Positions 34,529 through 45,366 of a DNA stretch of 64,000 nucleotides are shown one piece after another. Source of the stretch: Pseudevernia furfuracea. Its lineage: Eukaryota > Ascomycota > Lecanoromycetes > Lecanorales > Parmeliaceae. The notes under the pieces were generated by a model. It had not been told where the DNA came from. It did not search any database and was given only the letters and a program-made list of their open reading frames with translations. How positions within the stretch are numbered: position 1 is the stretch's first letter; the number at the start of each line of letters is the position of its first letter. Where the stretch lies: positions 1-64,000 of the forward strand of contig JAIUPT010000045.1 of NCBI GenBank assembly GCA_022315425.1, given 5' to 3'. The position numbers and the translations under genes are program-made.

Positions 34529-37489
34529 ATGCCGCCAACTGGGTCAGCCTATGATCCATTGCACAATGAGCACTTTGAGAATCTTGTCTACGAATTGCAT
34601 AAAAAGCACCCACATTGTGCTCTCGTTCACCCATCATCAACTTATGAAGACGTCAAAAGCTTCCTTGAGTCCGGATCCGGCCTTCTTGATAAGCAACAGC
34701 CTTTCAATAAGGACTTCCGGGCTTGGGTCCGCAAAAGAAGCTTTGTGCTGTCAGAAGGGTCATTGCAGAGACAAGTTGAGACTGCACCAGGAGAATACAA
34801 GCTGTTGGCAGTTGTCACGTTGCCAGATGCTGGCAAGACAATTCATGGATTGCACGCCGATTTACTGAAGCATGCTGGACAGGACCAGACGAAGTTGAAG
34901 GTGCGACAACAGAACCAGGCCTCTGTCTGGTAGCTGTACTGCTGCAGCACTGTACTGAGCAACAGTAATTTTGGTGCAGATCAAGGAGAACTTCTATGGC
35001 ATCCCAGCACCGCTGATCGTTGCATACATACAGCAGTGCAGTGTGTGTGCCATGCGACAGACTCTGTCAACAAGGGCACCCCTGACACCCATTGTCTGCA
35101 CAAGGTTCTGGGCCAGGGTTCAGATTGACCTCATTGACATGCGCAAGTATGAGTATGAGGGCTACAAGTGGATATTCACCACCAAGGATCACATGTCCCG
35201 GTTTGTGATCTTGGATGCTCTGAGGAGCAAGACAGGCTTAGAAGTTGAGCAATTAGTGAGGTAGTGCAAGGCTTGTGTTGCTTACTTCCCACACACTACA
35301 GCTCTACCTGCCTACCACAACCAAACTCAGTGTTCAAGCAATATGTGCAGACTGTCTGCTTGTTTTGTTACAAGCCTAGTATAAACTTGCTTTGTTGTCC
35401 GCAGCTGATCATCGGGCCACTGCCAATCTTTGGGCCACGTGAGCTCTTACAATCTGACAATGGCAGAGAGTTCGACAATCAACTGTTTGACGAGCTGAAG
35501 GAACGCTGCAAAGGCATGCAGATCATCAAGGGCCGCCCGAGACACCCACAAACTCAGAGCTCAGTGGAGGCAGCCAACAAGATGGTAGAGCGCAACACTT
35601 CTCAACACTTGGTACTTTGACAAGCTGTCAAGGTCTTTTTCCAAAGGCGAGTACGACATGCTGTTCAGACGCTGGTTCAAAGAGCAGAGATTTCGCTATC
35701 TGAAGAAGCCTTGGTACCCATATCTTCTTCCCAATTCACAAAGGGGTGCACCGGATATCAGCAACTCTCCACATGCAGCAGAAGGAGCTGGTGTGCTACG
35801 ATCCTCTAGGGGTGAGTGTTGTCAACACCATGCTCCGTTGTTCTGCTTACATCTTGCATCATAGTCAAGCTGAGGTGACAACATAGCAAGCCTTACTGTA
35901 GGGCAGACATGATGTGGACATGCGGAAAATCTTGACATGGCTTGAGGACCAGACAACCGCTGACCTGCCCCTCGGCATGCCCCCTTACAAAGCCTCCGAG
36001 TTCAAGATCAGGTACACAATGTTTCACGCAAACAAATTGTGCCATCAGCATTGCGAAAACATGCATTGCTGACTTGACGCTATAGTGCCAGTGTGTCTAT
36101 CTCAGGTATGAGGAAGACCTGCCCAAGCAAGGGCGCAGCCTTGACTGTGCTCTGTTTCTTTGTGGGTATGCTACAGACCTGCTCAGGCAAGGTCCAATGG
36201 ATTTTCAACAGGAGAAGATGCAGCAGTTCAGGGAAGGCATGCTGAAGACACTTGAGAGCATATGTGAGTTGTTGTTGTGCTTATCTTTTGCTAGCATCAA
36301 ATTGATGCATAAGAAACTGTTACATGTATATGAAATACCAAGGCAATTTGGCCAGAAAACATTTACTTGTCACCCAGGTTTGACCAACCCTACAGCCGAG
36401 GATTTCTTAGAGGTTTCCTCAGGCGCAGCTGCCGTGGCCGGAAAGCCACAGAGCATTATGCCTATCAATGGGGCAAGCACAGGCTGCCCTGCCACAAGAG
36501 GTGCTGTGGCTGCTATATGCTCTCCAGATGTGGTCATCAGCTCCTCAGGTACACTACGCTTATTGTGACCAGATGCTTCTTTGAAATTGAATATCAAGCA
36601 TGCTTTGTCTACATACATACACTGGCACCAAGGCATGATATGTAGCTTGTACATGCACACTGGTTGCACAGCTGAGTTGTACACTATGCCTACAGATGAT
36701 CATGTCCATGAAATGCAGCCTTTGCCCCATTCAAACGCAGCTTTGCAAATCTGCATCTGCATGAAGCACCAGGATTGATGCCAGTAGACAATGCTGCACT
36801 TGTTGAGTGGAGCCTGCCACACCACCTCACTGTTTGACGTCTTGTGTATTGGTCAGATGCAGACTCAGGGGAAGAAGCATTGTCACCTGACACTGCAGCT
36901 GCTGCAAAAACTTTGGCTCAGATGACAGCAAGGGATGCACACCCTGATGCCGATGAGGATGGCATTTACCACAGCAGTGATGATTCAGATGGTCCTCACA
37001 AGCAGATCAGACAAGAGGGACTTGAGACCCTGAGAAGACGCGTGCACGTATGGTCAAGAACTACAACAGGCAGTCAAGGGTGCGCTCTTTCCAGTTTGGG
37101 GACTGTGTAGGGGTGAAGGTTGACCGCGCTGACAGAGATCATTGTGACAGAAAGTTTGTCCCATGCCTCATCATTGGGGTGAACAGACGCCAACAGTTTC
37201 AGCTCAGGTGTGAGGATGGTGTGATTGAGACCCGACACACAGCTGGCGACTTGCACCTTTTCCCAGCACTACTCGCTTTTCCTTTGCGGCAGGGGATAGC
37301 ATCAAGGGAGTGCAGCAGCTGAAGGTGATCCAAGCCTCCAGGCTACAGTCCCATGCCAAAGTGGCTGCTGTGAGCTGTAAGTGTGGCACACTTCAGTGCT
37401 CAACAAAGAGATGCAGATGCTTTGCAGCAGGCGTTGAGTGCACTGCAAGGTGTCATGGAAAAAAATGCCAGCACTGGGGTCAGCACTGA
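34529..37489 (+). CDS. KRBA2-like integrase (DDE, rve type) with cysteine-rich C-terminus, multi-exon
   Basis: A retroviral-type integrase carried by a DNA transposon (KRBA2-like, probably Ginger-like), which cuts and joins element ends. Exon 1 from ATG 34,529 (MPPTGSAYDPLHNEHFENL). The exon at 34,970-35,260 has C..C of the zinc-binding region and FWARVQIDLIDM with the first catalytic Asp. The exon at 35,404 has LLQSDNGREFDN (second Asp) and RHPQTQSSVEAANKMVER (catalytic Glu). Small exons follow to about 36.6 kb. The C-terminal part has MVKNYNRQSRVRSFQFGDCV, an SH3-like stretch, and a tail CKCGTLQCSTKRCRCFAAGV...CHGKKC resembling tesmin/TSO1 CXC motifs, ending at TGA 37,487. A TGTAA follows at 37,521. 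One frame slip sits at a G run near 37,295; otherwise the catalytic triad is present. Confidence 0.8.
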
Positions 37490-37699
37490 ATGGGTCTTAT
37501 AGATGGTGCATTTTTATGTATGTAACTTGCACATAAGTTGCAGTGAACTCTTGAGCATGACTAACAGCTTACATTGATCATCCTGTGATAGCCTGACTGT
37601 GTGTTAATCTGACAACATGTGGCTCTTCAGATTTGTAACTGAATGGATGTTTGCAATCCGAATCAAATCACGGTCTTTCATTAGTCCACATTCCTTGTT

Positions 37700-37798
37700 G
37701 CGGTAGCGCTACTGCTACCGCAGATAGTCTACCTGGGTAGGGTAGCACCCAAATCGACGATGCGTACCTCGTACCACACAAGTTGACGATTAGTGTGG
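37700..37798. repeat. Palindromes right of the integrase gene
   Basis: 37,700-37,721 is an inverted repeat GCGGTAGC/GCTACCGC. 37,746-37,763 carries CACCCAAATCGACGATG, the same core as the left palindrome at 34,051. 37,774-37,798 is CCACAC...GTGTGG around TTGACGATT, like the left one at 34,112. The order (CACCC-type, then ACAC-type moving right) is the same on both sides, so the ends are related but not a simple terminal inverted repeat. Confidence 0.7.
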
Positions 37799-38084
37799 GC
37801 TGGCACTTGAATCTTCATCTAGTGTTGCAGCGGCCATGCAATTAAACAAGAGTCGCAACACATCTTTACAAGCGGCAAGCGGCTGCTCGGTACGGACATG
37901 CATCCAGCGGAAGTGCGCTGCAGCTTGGCACGTCTGGTGTACCGCTGTCACAGGTAAGGGCACGGTTCGACACTGGGATGCACGGTTGTGACACCCGAAC
38001 ACACACACACCGAAACGCACGGTCTGACACCTGAGCACACCGAGACGCACGGAGACTGCACGCCGTACAAAACGCCCCAGTCTA

Positions 38085-38250
38085 GTAGTCTTGCCTTGAA
38101 GACGCCCACGATCGTGAGAAGTTGCGTCTTGAACACGCTCACCAGAAGCTCCGTCTTGAAGACGCTCACGAGATGCCCTGTCTTGGAGACGCTCGCAGAG
38201 ATTTCTCATCTCGAGAAGGGGCGTCTTGGAGACGCTCGCAACGCGTCTAG
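38085..38250. repeat. Minisatellite of GTCTTGAAGACGCTC-type units
   Basis: Five imperfect units of about 26-44 bp, each beginning with GTCTTG(A/G)A(G/A)ACGC(T/C)C(A/G)C and followed by variable 'gagaag.t..' sequence, starting at about 38,091, 38,126, 38,151, 38,179 and 38,224. The unit core is itself palindromic (GTCTTGAAGAC). Just left is a 'cacaccgaaacgcacggtc' duplication at 38,004-38,050. The minus-strand open frame with repeated ERLQD peptides is a result of the repeat and not a supported gene. Confidence 0.8.
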
Positions 38251-38563
38251 AATTCTATTCTTCGAAGGCCCCTCCAAAATAAGGATGAAAGCGGAATGTC
38301 CATTTCCTGATTGTTGCAAATGAAGCTGGACTGCAAACTATGTGGAACAAGGCAAATTGAACAAAGGATCTGCCTGTGCATCTCAACTCGGGAACCCGCC
38401 GCAAAGGCCAAAACAGCTGAAGATGACCATGCAGCAAACAGCATCACCGCCAGGACTGTACCCACCCAAGCACTAGTCAAACGCCACAAGCACTACCGCC
38501 ACAGCCTGGTCACCTGGAGAGCAGCCAACAAGTGAAGAGTTCAGCCAGAATTGTCACAACTGA

Positions 38564-39035
38564 ATCGCCCAGACGAGATCATATACACGGACGGAAGCAG
38601 AAAGGAAATCCCACGTATAGGTCACTGGCTCAGGAGTATACAGACAGTATACAGTACCCAAGCATGCACACCTGAGTCTCAAGGTGCATCCAAATGAGCA
38701 GGGCATGCTGAACTATCAACAGGGCCAAACTGGTAGCGCTTCTGATAGCAGTGAGGCACTGCAGACCAGGAGTGAAAGAGAGCATAGCAACAGACTCGAA
38801 GTGCTCAATGCAGAAGGCATGCTCTAAAGGTCACCGCCATCAACAGTTGACGATTGCCACAAACCATTGCTCGAAGCGATTGAGCACAAGATCATGCAAT
38901 GAGCACAGGCAGGGGATGAGACAATTCTGCTCAAAGTGAAATTGCATATAGGCATACACGGCAATGAGATGGCTGATAAGCAGCATGATTGAAAAGCTGC
39001 AGAAGCTGTACAGTGTGCTAAATCACAACCCATAT
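38564..39035 (+). pseudogene. LINE RNase H domain remnant
   Basis: A ribonuclease H domain of a non-LTR retrotransposon. In successive frames: RPDEIIYTDGSRKEI (first catalytic Asp), NRAKLVALLIAV (the Glu position of the family is changed to Lys), KESIATDSKCSMQ (third catalytic Asp), then KLHIGIHGNEMADK and AAEAVQCAKSQPI. At least four single-base shifts are needed to read it through. The RT that should precede it is absent. Confidence 0.8.
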
Positions 39036-39229
39036 TCAAAGTTTGTTGCCCTCCCAGCTGATCCCCCAGAACACTTCTTCTGTGAATGGGCCCCGCAGCG
39101 ACTTGAAGGTGCCTGTAAGCAGCAGCAGCAAAGGGATCTTGTTGCTGAGAAGGAGTCTCCATCTGAATGTGTCAATGAGGTTGAGGGAGACGAGGACGTT
39201 CTGGGCATCTTACAAGGCATGTAACCCTA

Positions 39230-40657
39230 TCAAAGTTTGACCTTCTTCTGCTCACCTGTCATCAGCATCTCTAGCTGCCTGACCCTGCCTTGAACCTGCG
39301 CTTCCGTAACTTCAGTAAGTAGTGCATACCATAACAAAGGGGTTGCTGTCAATTCACAAGCAATGCACACACAACACTGATGTGCAGGTTCATCATAGCA
39401 AAACATCCATCCAAATTCAGCTGGTGTGTACTCTCGCTGCCGCTTGGGCCTTTCTTGGAAGAACGTTTGCAAGTACTTTCCACCATGGCCTGCATAGCCA
39501 TCCCTGTCATCAAACCGCCCATGGTGCACCAATTGGCTCTGCAATAATACATGTATGACAGGTTGTCAAGCCAGTACCGAATACGTTGTCATGATATGCT
39601 ATAAAGCCAGTACTGAACATGTTGTGATGATATGCCTGCATGCATTCTCATTAAGAAGACACACTAATGATGTGTGAAAACAATTGCTGATGCATGCCAT
39701 TGGCCCAATAGTACCACAAGAGTCAAAACTATTTACAAAGCTGCATGCAGCTCACATAAGTGAAGTCATGGTAGCCAAAGCAGGCAACATGTCATTGCTG
39801 TCACAATATTGTGGCCTTTGTCTGAAGTCACTGTGACTGGTATAGACTGACTTGCCTGGGAATGTAGACTTGTGGAAGAAAGACGTAATGTCACCCTTCT
39901 TGGGTTTGCGTCGGCCCATTGCGTCTGCATACACCATCTCCTTGCGGTAACATGGCAGCCAAGCAAACTCATCCAACACGCTGTGCATGCCCTCAGAAGA
40001 CATCTTCTGTCCATCTGCTGCACATACTAAATCCATCAGCTCTGGTGGCACGGCTTGCCTCTGGGTCAGGTGAAATGTGTACTTTTACTTTGGATGCATG
40101 CAGGTAGCTGCCTTATGACATCAGCATTGCTAGCGTGAAAGGAGGTTCCTGCAGCCCAGCATCTGTAACACATGCTCAGCATGTCTTGTGTTACAGATTC
40201 ATGTTCAAGCAACGGTTGCTGCGGTAAAATGATGTTTACACGAACATAGGAGCCTTGTAGCATACAAACCCATGTGTATGTTGGGACTGCCAAGACTGTT
40301 TTGGGTCATGAGCAACAGACATGTGTATACAGGGTCAGGGGTCCCTGCTTACAAAGCTCAGCCCAGACGGTTCTGGATGGTGCAAGGTATTGCTGCATGT
40401 CATCAATGTACTTTGTCGGTGGACATAAGCACCCACAATCAGCAGACTAGCAAATAAAGTCAAGTTTCATGAATAGCATGCGCTAGCATCATAGCCACCG
40501 TGGCCTATACGCATGTGCAAGTTGACGCATACTGCATTTGTGTCTCCAAACAGATGAGAAGATGTACTTTGTTAATGTCAATGAAGCGGCGAGGAGCCTT
40601 GACCCAGGAGTTAGAGGAGACGTCACAGGGATAGTGGCAATAAGGACAAGAAGAGCT
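39230..40657 (-). pseudogene. DUF6729-type transposon-associated gene, split by an insertion at its 5' end
   Basis: On the minus strand, next to the element border, the reading is SSSCPYCHYPCD and then WVKAPRRFIDINKVHLLI (40,657-40,540), the zinc-binding CPxC and 'GW...pRrviDi...yyL' pattern of DUF6729. A second block near 40.16-40.10 kb reads SFHASNADVIRQLPACI, and the next (40,050-39,760) PPELMDLVCAADGQKMSSEG and LDEFAWLPCYRKEMVYAD. A later block (39,540-39,230) contains GRFDDRDGYAGHGGKYLQ and REYTPAEFGWMFCYDE. Introns separate the blocks. The 5' end is cut by the 40,658-45,366 element; the missing start lies at 45,367-45,387. The role of DUF6729 is not known; it is usually linked to transposons. 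Confidence 0.62.
40652..40657 (+). repeat. Target-site duplication AGAGCT, left copy
   Basis: AGAGCT directly outside the left inverted repeat. The same six bases in the same orientation directly follow the right inverted repeat at 45,367-45,372. Confidence 0.75.
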
Positions 40658-41499
40658 ATTGACTAAGACATATGTTCTCTGCTGGCAACACCCAGAAACA
40701 TATGGCATCCAGGCAAACAGGATGCTTACCGCAACATCACAAGCAGTACACAGGCTGATGGGCTGAAATACATGGCTGTAACACCTCTTTTACGGGCTGA
40801 TATGCATAACCAACACGCTTGATGTTGTCCACCACTATGCCTTACACTCTTTCAGGACAATTACGTCTTGGTGCTCTGCCTTGTATATGTGCCAGGACGG
40901 CTGCTTTTCCCCACTTTCGTACAGAGACTTCCTTGGGGCTGTCACAACAGGCATTTACCTGAATAGAACACTAAATGCTTCTGTGAGATGAGCACAACAA
41001 GCTTGCCAGCTGGTGTGACTTGGGATAACCTGTGGGAGGCTGGTCTGTTTTGGTTATGTATGCATGGCTCTGCTTTCCACTTTTGATAGGGTAAAGCAGT
41101 TTTGTGATGAGGACATGTTGTGTTATAAGCTATCTTCACTGCTTCAAGGTAGCTGGGGTTTCAAGCATTCATTTATTTTAGTAGCGCTCAGCTCAGATCT
41201 TGCAACTCAGAACAGATAGGCTTCACAGCTCAGCCGTGGATCCATGCTGAGCGCAAGCTCGGAGCGTCAAGGCACATGGTCGGGAACATGTTATGTACAT
41301 AAGCAAGCCCGCAGCCAAGCACGCCGTTGATAAAAATGTTATTATCAGAAAGCAACATCAGTTGCCAGGAGTTTTCATAGGAGCCGTGCTTTGACGCAAC
41401 ATCTCACCGGCAAGCTGGAATCGATTGCGCCGAACACTGAACTCACATCCTTATCAAGCGCGCAGGAAATGGGCGGGGAATCCTAGCCGACGAGTCCTG
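40658..41499 (+). repeat. Left terminal inverted repeat (~842 bp)
   Basis: Runs from ATTGACTAAGAC to GCCGACGAGTCCTG. It pairs with 44,535-45,366 in inverted orientation. It carries an outward-reading open frame (ATG at 40,708 on the minus strand, MPYVSGCCQQRTYVLVN) that runs through the element edge into the flanking gene. Confidence 0.9.
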
Positions 41500-41623
41500 G
41501 GGTGTCCTCGCCGTTCCTGGGGAGCGTCCTCAGATTTCAAATGAGCACTCATGAGGGAACGATTCAGCCAAACCCACCTTCAGCCGACGCCTGCCTTTGT
41601 TGCGAAAGCCCTGCCGATGCTGG

Positions 41624-43104
41624 ATGACACAAACGATGCACCGGATAACAAAACGTTTAGCTGGCCTAGCGGCGTGTATGGTCCTCGCCTGCGCTGGCAG
41701 CGCCATCATTGCTGGTCGACTGTACCAGTCAGGTGTGTTCACCAAAACGGAAGTCAGCACCAGTATGGCCGATCGGGTTGGCACTTGGATTGTGACTTTA
41801 CTTTCAACAAAAGTATGCGCAGGTACCGCTGCAAAGCGCGGTGTCGCGAAAACATTGTTGCACACTCTGACAGATGTGGTAGACCCCACAAGCCTTGAGG
41901 GCCGACTGTACTACCTTGCTGAGAGTATGTATGGCAACCGCACTGAGCCACTTGACTGGCATGAAGAAGCGCAAATGCACGGACTCCTGGGTCAATACCT
42001 GGCACAAAAGTTCCCATACGGTTCTTCAAGAGAACCCGCGACCATTCAGAGCGGGTATCCGATGTTTGATTCGCTCGATGCAAAGCTTTGCCCGTGGATG
42101 CCAAAAACGTTTAAAAGTAGTCTGGAATGGAAAAAAAGCTTCCACGGTCGTGGCCTGGTTACGTCTGTACCGTCAAAATACTTGAGTTTAGCATTGACTG
42201 GTATTCGAGGCTTACGATCCACCCTCGGTGTTGACATGCCCGTCAGAGTATATTATGCTGATGATGACGACCTTTCGTTGGAAGATCGCCGGGCACTGGA
42301 AAGTATCGACAACGTTTTTGTTTGCAGCCTGTCCGAAATTTATCCCATGAGGCTTCAAGGTTTTCAAGTTAAACCCTTCGCTATGCTGGCCTCAGGTTTG
42401 CAGAAGTCATTTGGTTTGACGCAGACTTGTTGTTTCTGGTCAACCCCTGAGGTTCTTTTTAATAACGAAGATTACGACGAAACCGGCACTGGTCCTGTTT
42501 TCACGATAGAACTTTAGTCGGATGGGGATCGGTTGATGGCGCAAGCATTGACTGGCCGTGGGTTTCACCGTATTATTGGGCGAGGCAGCGATTATTTGCG
42601 ATCGAGCCCTGCTTTCGTAGGGCAAGCAGCAACATAGTGGACTCAAGTGCTGTGTGTGATGCACATGGTCCGCAATTTTTTGTCATGCTTGTCGTGGCCC
42701 AGTTGAATTTGAAATCCGACACCTATTCACACGTCTGGGGGGACAAGGAAACTTTCTGGTTGAGCTTCGAGATTTTAAGAAAGCGTTGGGCAATGACCGC
42801 TGGGGCATGAGTGGCATCACATTTATGCACAGAACAGACTCTGAGTGCACAGGTGATGCAGCTTGGAACAATGCAATTGGTGCCGATCTGCCTGCATGCG
42901 GTCATATGGGTCCTGGTGACATTGTTCACATGATTCACTTCAGTGAGAGCAAACATCGAGGGCCCCGCACCATTTATGGTCCCACCCATAGGCTTTGTAC
43001 CCGATGTGAAATAGGTCCTGGTATGCAACTTGTGTGCGCTTCGAAGCTGATGAGCTTAGACAGTTTCAACCAAGCCAGATGGAGTTGTACAAGAATTACA
43101 TGAA
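41624..43104 (+). CDS. GT71-family alpha-mannosyltransferase (MNN1-like), several frameshifts
   Basis: A Golgi type II enzyme of the fungal MNN1/algal GT71 family, which adds alpha-1,3-mannose to glycans. ATG 41,624 gives MTQTMHRITKRL and a signal anchor (LAACMVLACAGSAIIAG). The catalytic region reads GRGLVTSVPSKYLSLALTG, LGVDMPVRVYYADDDDLS and LQGFQVKPFAMLAS, then after a one-base shift FAEVIWFDADLLFLVNP with the DxD motif (DAD), PEVLFNNEDYDETG, after another shift HDRTLVGWG and DWPWVSPYYWARQRLF, and after a further shift DAAWNNAIGADLPACGHM and IVHMIHFSE. It is about 490 residues and intronless. At least four frame changes occur, most of them one-base changes at homopolymers, so sequencing error is as likely as decay. 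It lies between the arms of the inverted-repeat element. Confidence 0.82.
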
Positions 43105-43298
43105 AATCCATATGCATAAAAAGTAAACACTGGGTTCAATTTTATACATTATCCTCCCAATTAATAACTACCCAACTTAGTGCTCGTGGGCGATCAGTGA
43201 CATGATACCCTATGCTGATCTGCAGAAGATCAAGACAATAATGAGTTCGCTGCTCTAAGCATGACAGTCAACAAGGAGGGGGCCAAACTCTGGCACTG

Positions 43299-43425
43299 AT
43301 GGTAGCACAGCTTCCAGACTGCAGTTCTGCTGATGCTATGGCAGCCAAACATACAGGATTCGGAGCTGCATTTGAACAGAAGCACAGTGGAGCTTTTCCT
43401 AAAAGGACAAGGTCATTCCACTGCT
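43299..43425 (+). pseudogene. Diverged Tc1/mariner N-terminal relic
   Basis: Reads MVAQLPDCSSADAMAAKH, clearly related to the MAAQLPECSSAADVAAK region of the Tc1 transposases at 46.5 and 48.2 kb but diverged, then SGAFPKRTRSFHC and a stop. Only this short part is left. It lies inside the inverted-repeat element, between the GT71 gene and the right arm. Confidence 0.6.
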
Positions 43426-43429
43426 AACT

Positions 43430-44534
43430 TGAAAGAGCAAGATAAAACTCAACGCCTCTGTGCTTAGTCGAATTCAAGTTCAGGCTTTCTGACTGAGACA
43501 TTCTCTTAGGATTTAGAGTTGAGACATTCTTTTAGTAGCTACAGGCTTTCGGTCATTCTCGCTGGTTGGGCAAATTCAAAGATTGCTTGGCCGGCCAGTG
43601 ACAAGCTTGACATGGCACAGGTGTGTGGATCTGCTGTCATGCCAAATTTAACTTGGTAGCACGCTTGCAATCAGGATAGCACTGCTGGTTGGTTTAATAA
43701 TTCAGTATATGCGCTTGCTGTTGGCCGTGCACACAGTTGTGACCGCGCAGGCATGCTTGTTCGTTTCAAACAGCACGTTCGAAGTGTATCACACGGAATC
43801 AGAACTGGTGGTGAGAAGGGCCAGAACAATGTCATGCCACGTCTGCTGAAGTGTTTGTCCTGCATATGCTGTTTGCTTGATCTGAACTTGCCTCTCACGG
43901 GCAATCGGCATGTGAGTCCAGTACATGTCACATTCAGGGGCATTTGCAACCATCAGGACCAGGCCGAGGCACCTAGAGGGATTGAGGGCGGGCTAAGCTT
44001 GTTCAGCTGTACTACCCAGGGTTCGACAGGGGTCCTAAAACCAGTAGGTTTGCCCACACCGGGTCGTGCTGGATGCGGTTTTGCGTGGGCAACCAACTTG
44101 TCACAAAATTTCTGTGCGGGCAAGTAAAGTTGTCTGGATTGCACATGCAGCTATCGAAGGCATTACATCAAGCTTATTTAGTCTCAAACAGTTTTCTGGT
44201 ACTGGCCTCGTCATCATCACTGGTGGTCTATTGCTGTTCCACAGACAACAACTTCATATCCATGCTCTGAGAAATCCTGCACATCTGCCTCATCAGTGAT
44301 TGCTATGAAATCACACTTCAGTCCTTGCCCGCGTGCTCTACTCTGGCTCGGCCATTTTGCGTGGGTTTGCCCGCGTGGGGCGCAGTTTTTTTGAGGGGGC
44401 TACGCCCATGGATTGTGCCGATTTAGGAGGACAACCCCCTTCCGGCCTTCGGCCAAACGAGGGATGCCCTCTGCCTGCGCAGGATCTTGGTGGGCAGTCG
44501 AACTCTGGCTGGTAGGCCCAAGTTAGAGCAGAGA
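43430..44534. other. Inner part of the inverted-repeat element, no gene recognised
   Basis: Two loosely repeated segments 'gagacattct.ttag' at about 43,495 and 43,522, and a G-rich stretch near 44,350-44,420. A 124-codon open frame at 43,753-44,127 has no recognisable motif. The element's transposase, if it ever had one, is not here. Confidence 0.5.
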
Positions 44535-45366
44535 CAGGACTCGTCGGCTAGGATTTCCACGCCCATTTCCTGCGCGCTTGATAGGGATGTGAGTCCAGTT
44601 TTCGGCGCATCGATGCCAGCTTGCCGTGAGATGTTGCGTCAAAGCACGGCTCCTATGAAATACTCCTGGCAACTGCTATTGCTTCCTAATATAAATATCT
44701 CTATCAACGGCGTGCTTGCTGTGGGGCTTGCTTATGTTCCCGACCCGTGTGCCTGACGCTCCGAGCTTGCGCTCAGCATGGAGTCCACGGGCTGAGCTGT
44801 GAAGCCTATCGTTCTGAGTTTGCGAGATCTGAGCTGAGCGCTACTAAAATAAATGAATGCTTGAAACCCCAGCTACCTTAAAGCAGTGAAGATAGCTTAT
44901 AACACAACATGTCCTCCTCACAAAACTGCTTTACCCTATCAAAGTGGAAAGCAGAGCCATGCATACATAACCAAACAGACCAGCCTCCCACAGATTAGCT
45001 CAGGTCACACCAGCTGGCAAGCTTGTTTGTGCTCATCTCACAGAAGCGTTTAGTGTTCTATTCAGGTAAATGCCTGTTGTGACAGCCCCAAGGAAGTCTC
45101 TGTATGAAAGTGGGTACAGCAGCCGTCCTAGCACATATACAAGGCTAAGCACCAAGACGTTAATTGTCCTGAAAGAGTGTAAGGCATAGTGGTGGACAAC
45201 ATCAAGCGTGTTGTTTATGCATATCAGCCCGTAAAAGAGGTGTCACAGCCAGTATTTCAGCCCATCAGCCTCTGTACTGCTTGTGATGTTGCGGGTAAGC
45301 ATCCTGTTTGCCTGGATGCCATATGTTTCTGGGTGTTGCCAGCAGAGAACATATGTCTTAGTCAAT
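44535..45366 (-). repeat. Right terminal inverted repeat (~832 bp)
   Basis: Inverted copy of 40,658-41,499. The outer end reads ...CTTAGTCAAT followed by AGAGCT. It carries the same outward-reading ATG frame (45,316, plus strand). Confidence 0.9.

Larger units (their letters stand above)
40658..45366. mobile_element. 4.7-kb foldback-type element with ~0.84-kb inverted arms carrying a GT71 gene
   Basis: The left arm 40,658-41,499 and right arm 44,535-45,366 are long inverted copies of each other (about 93-96 percent alike by eye, differing mainly by small indels). Both outer ends begin ATTGACTAAGACATATG. The flanks carry a 6-bp direct duplication AGAGCT. Removing the element and one duplication rejoins the interrupted DUF6729-type gene in frame (MSAVG|SSSCPYC). 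The 3.0-kb centre holds a GT71 mannosyltransferase gene, a small Tc1-like relic and unassigned sequence; no transposase was recognised. It therefore looks like a non-autonomous transposon that captured a host gene. An assembly artefact is less likely because of the duplication and the restored frame. Confidence 0.75.

Noticed and set aside
37790..38209. 139-codon minus-strand frame with repeated ERLQD peptides
   Set aside because: The repeats come from the minisatellite at 38,085-38,250; there is no evidence for a protein beyond that.
40658..45366. Long inverted repeat as a pure assembly artefact or chimeric read
   Set aside because: Considered, because the arms are nearly identical. The 6-bp direct duplication outside both ends and the restored DUF6729 frame are not expected from a misassembly. 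Spanning reads should still be checked.
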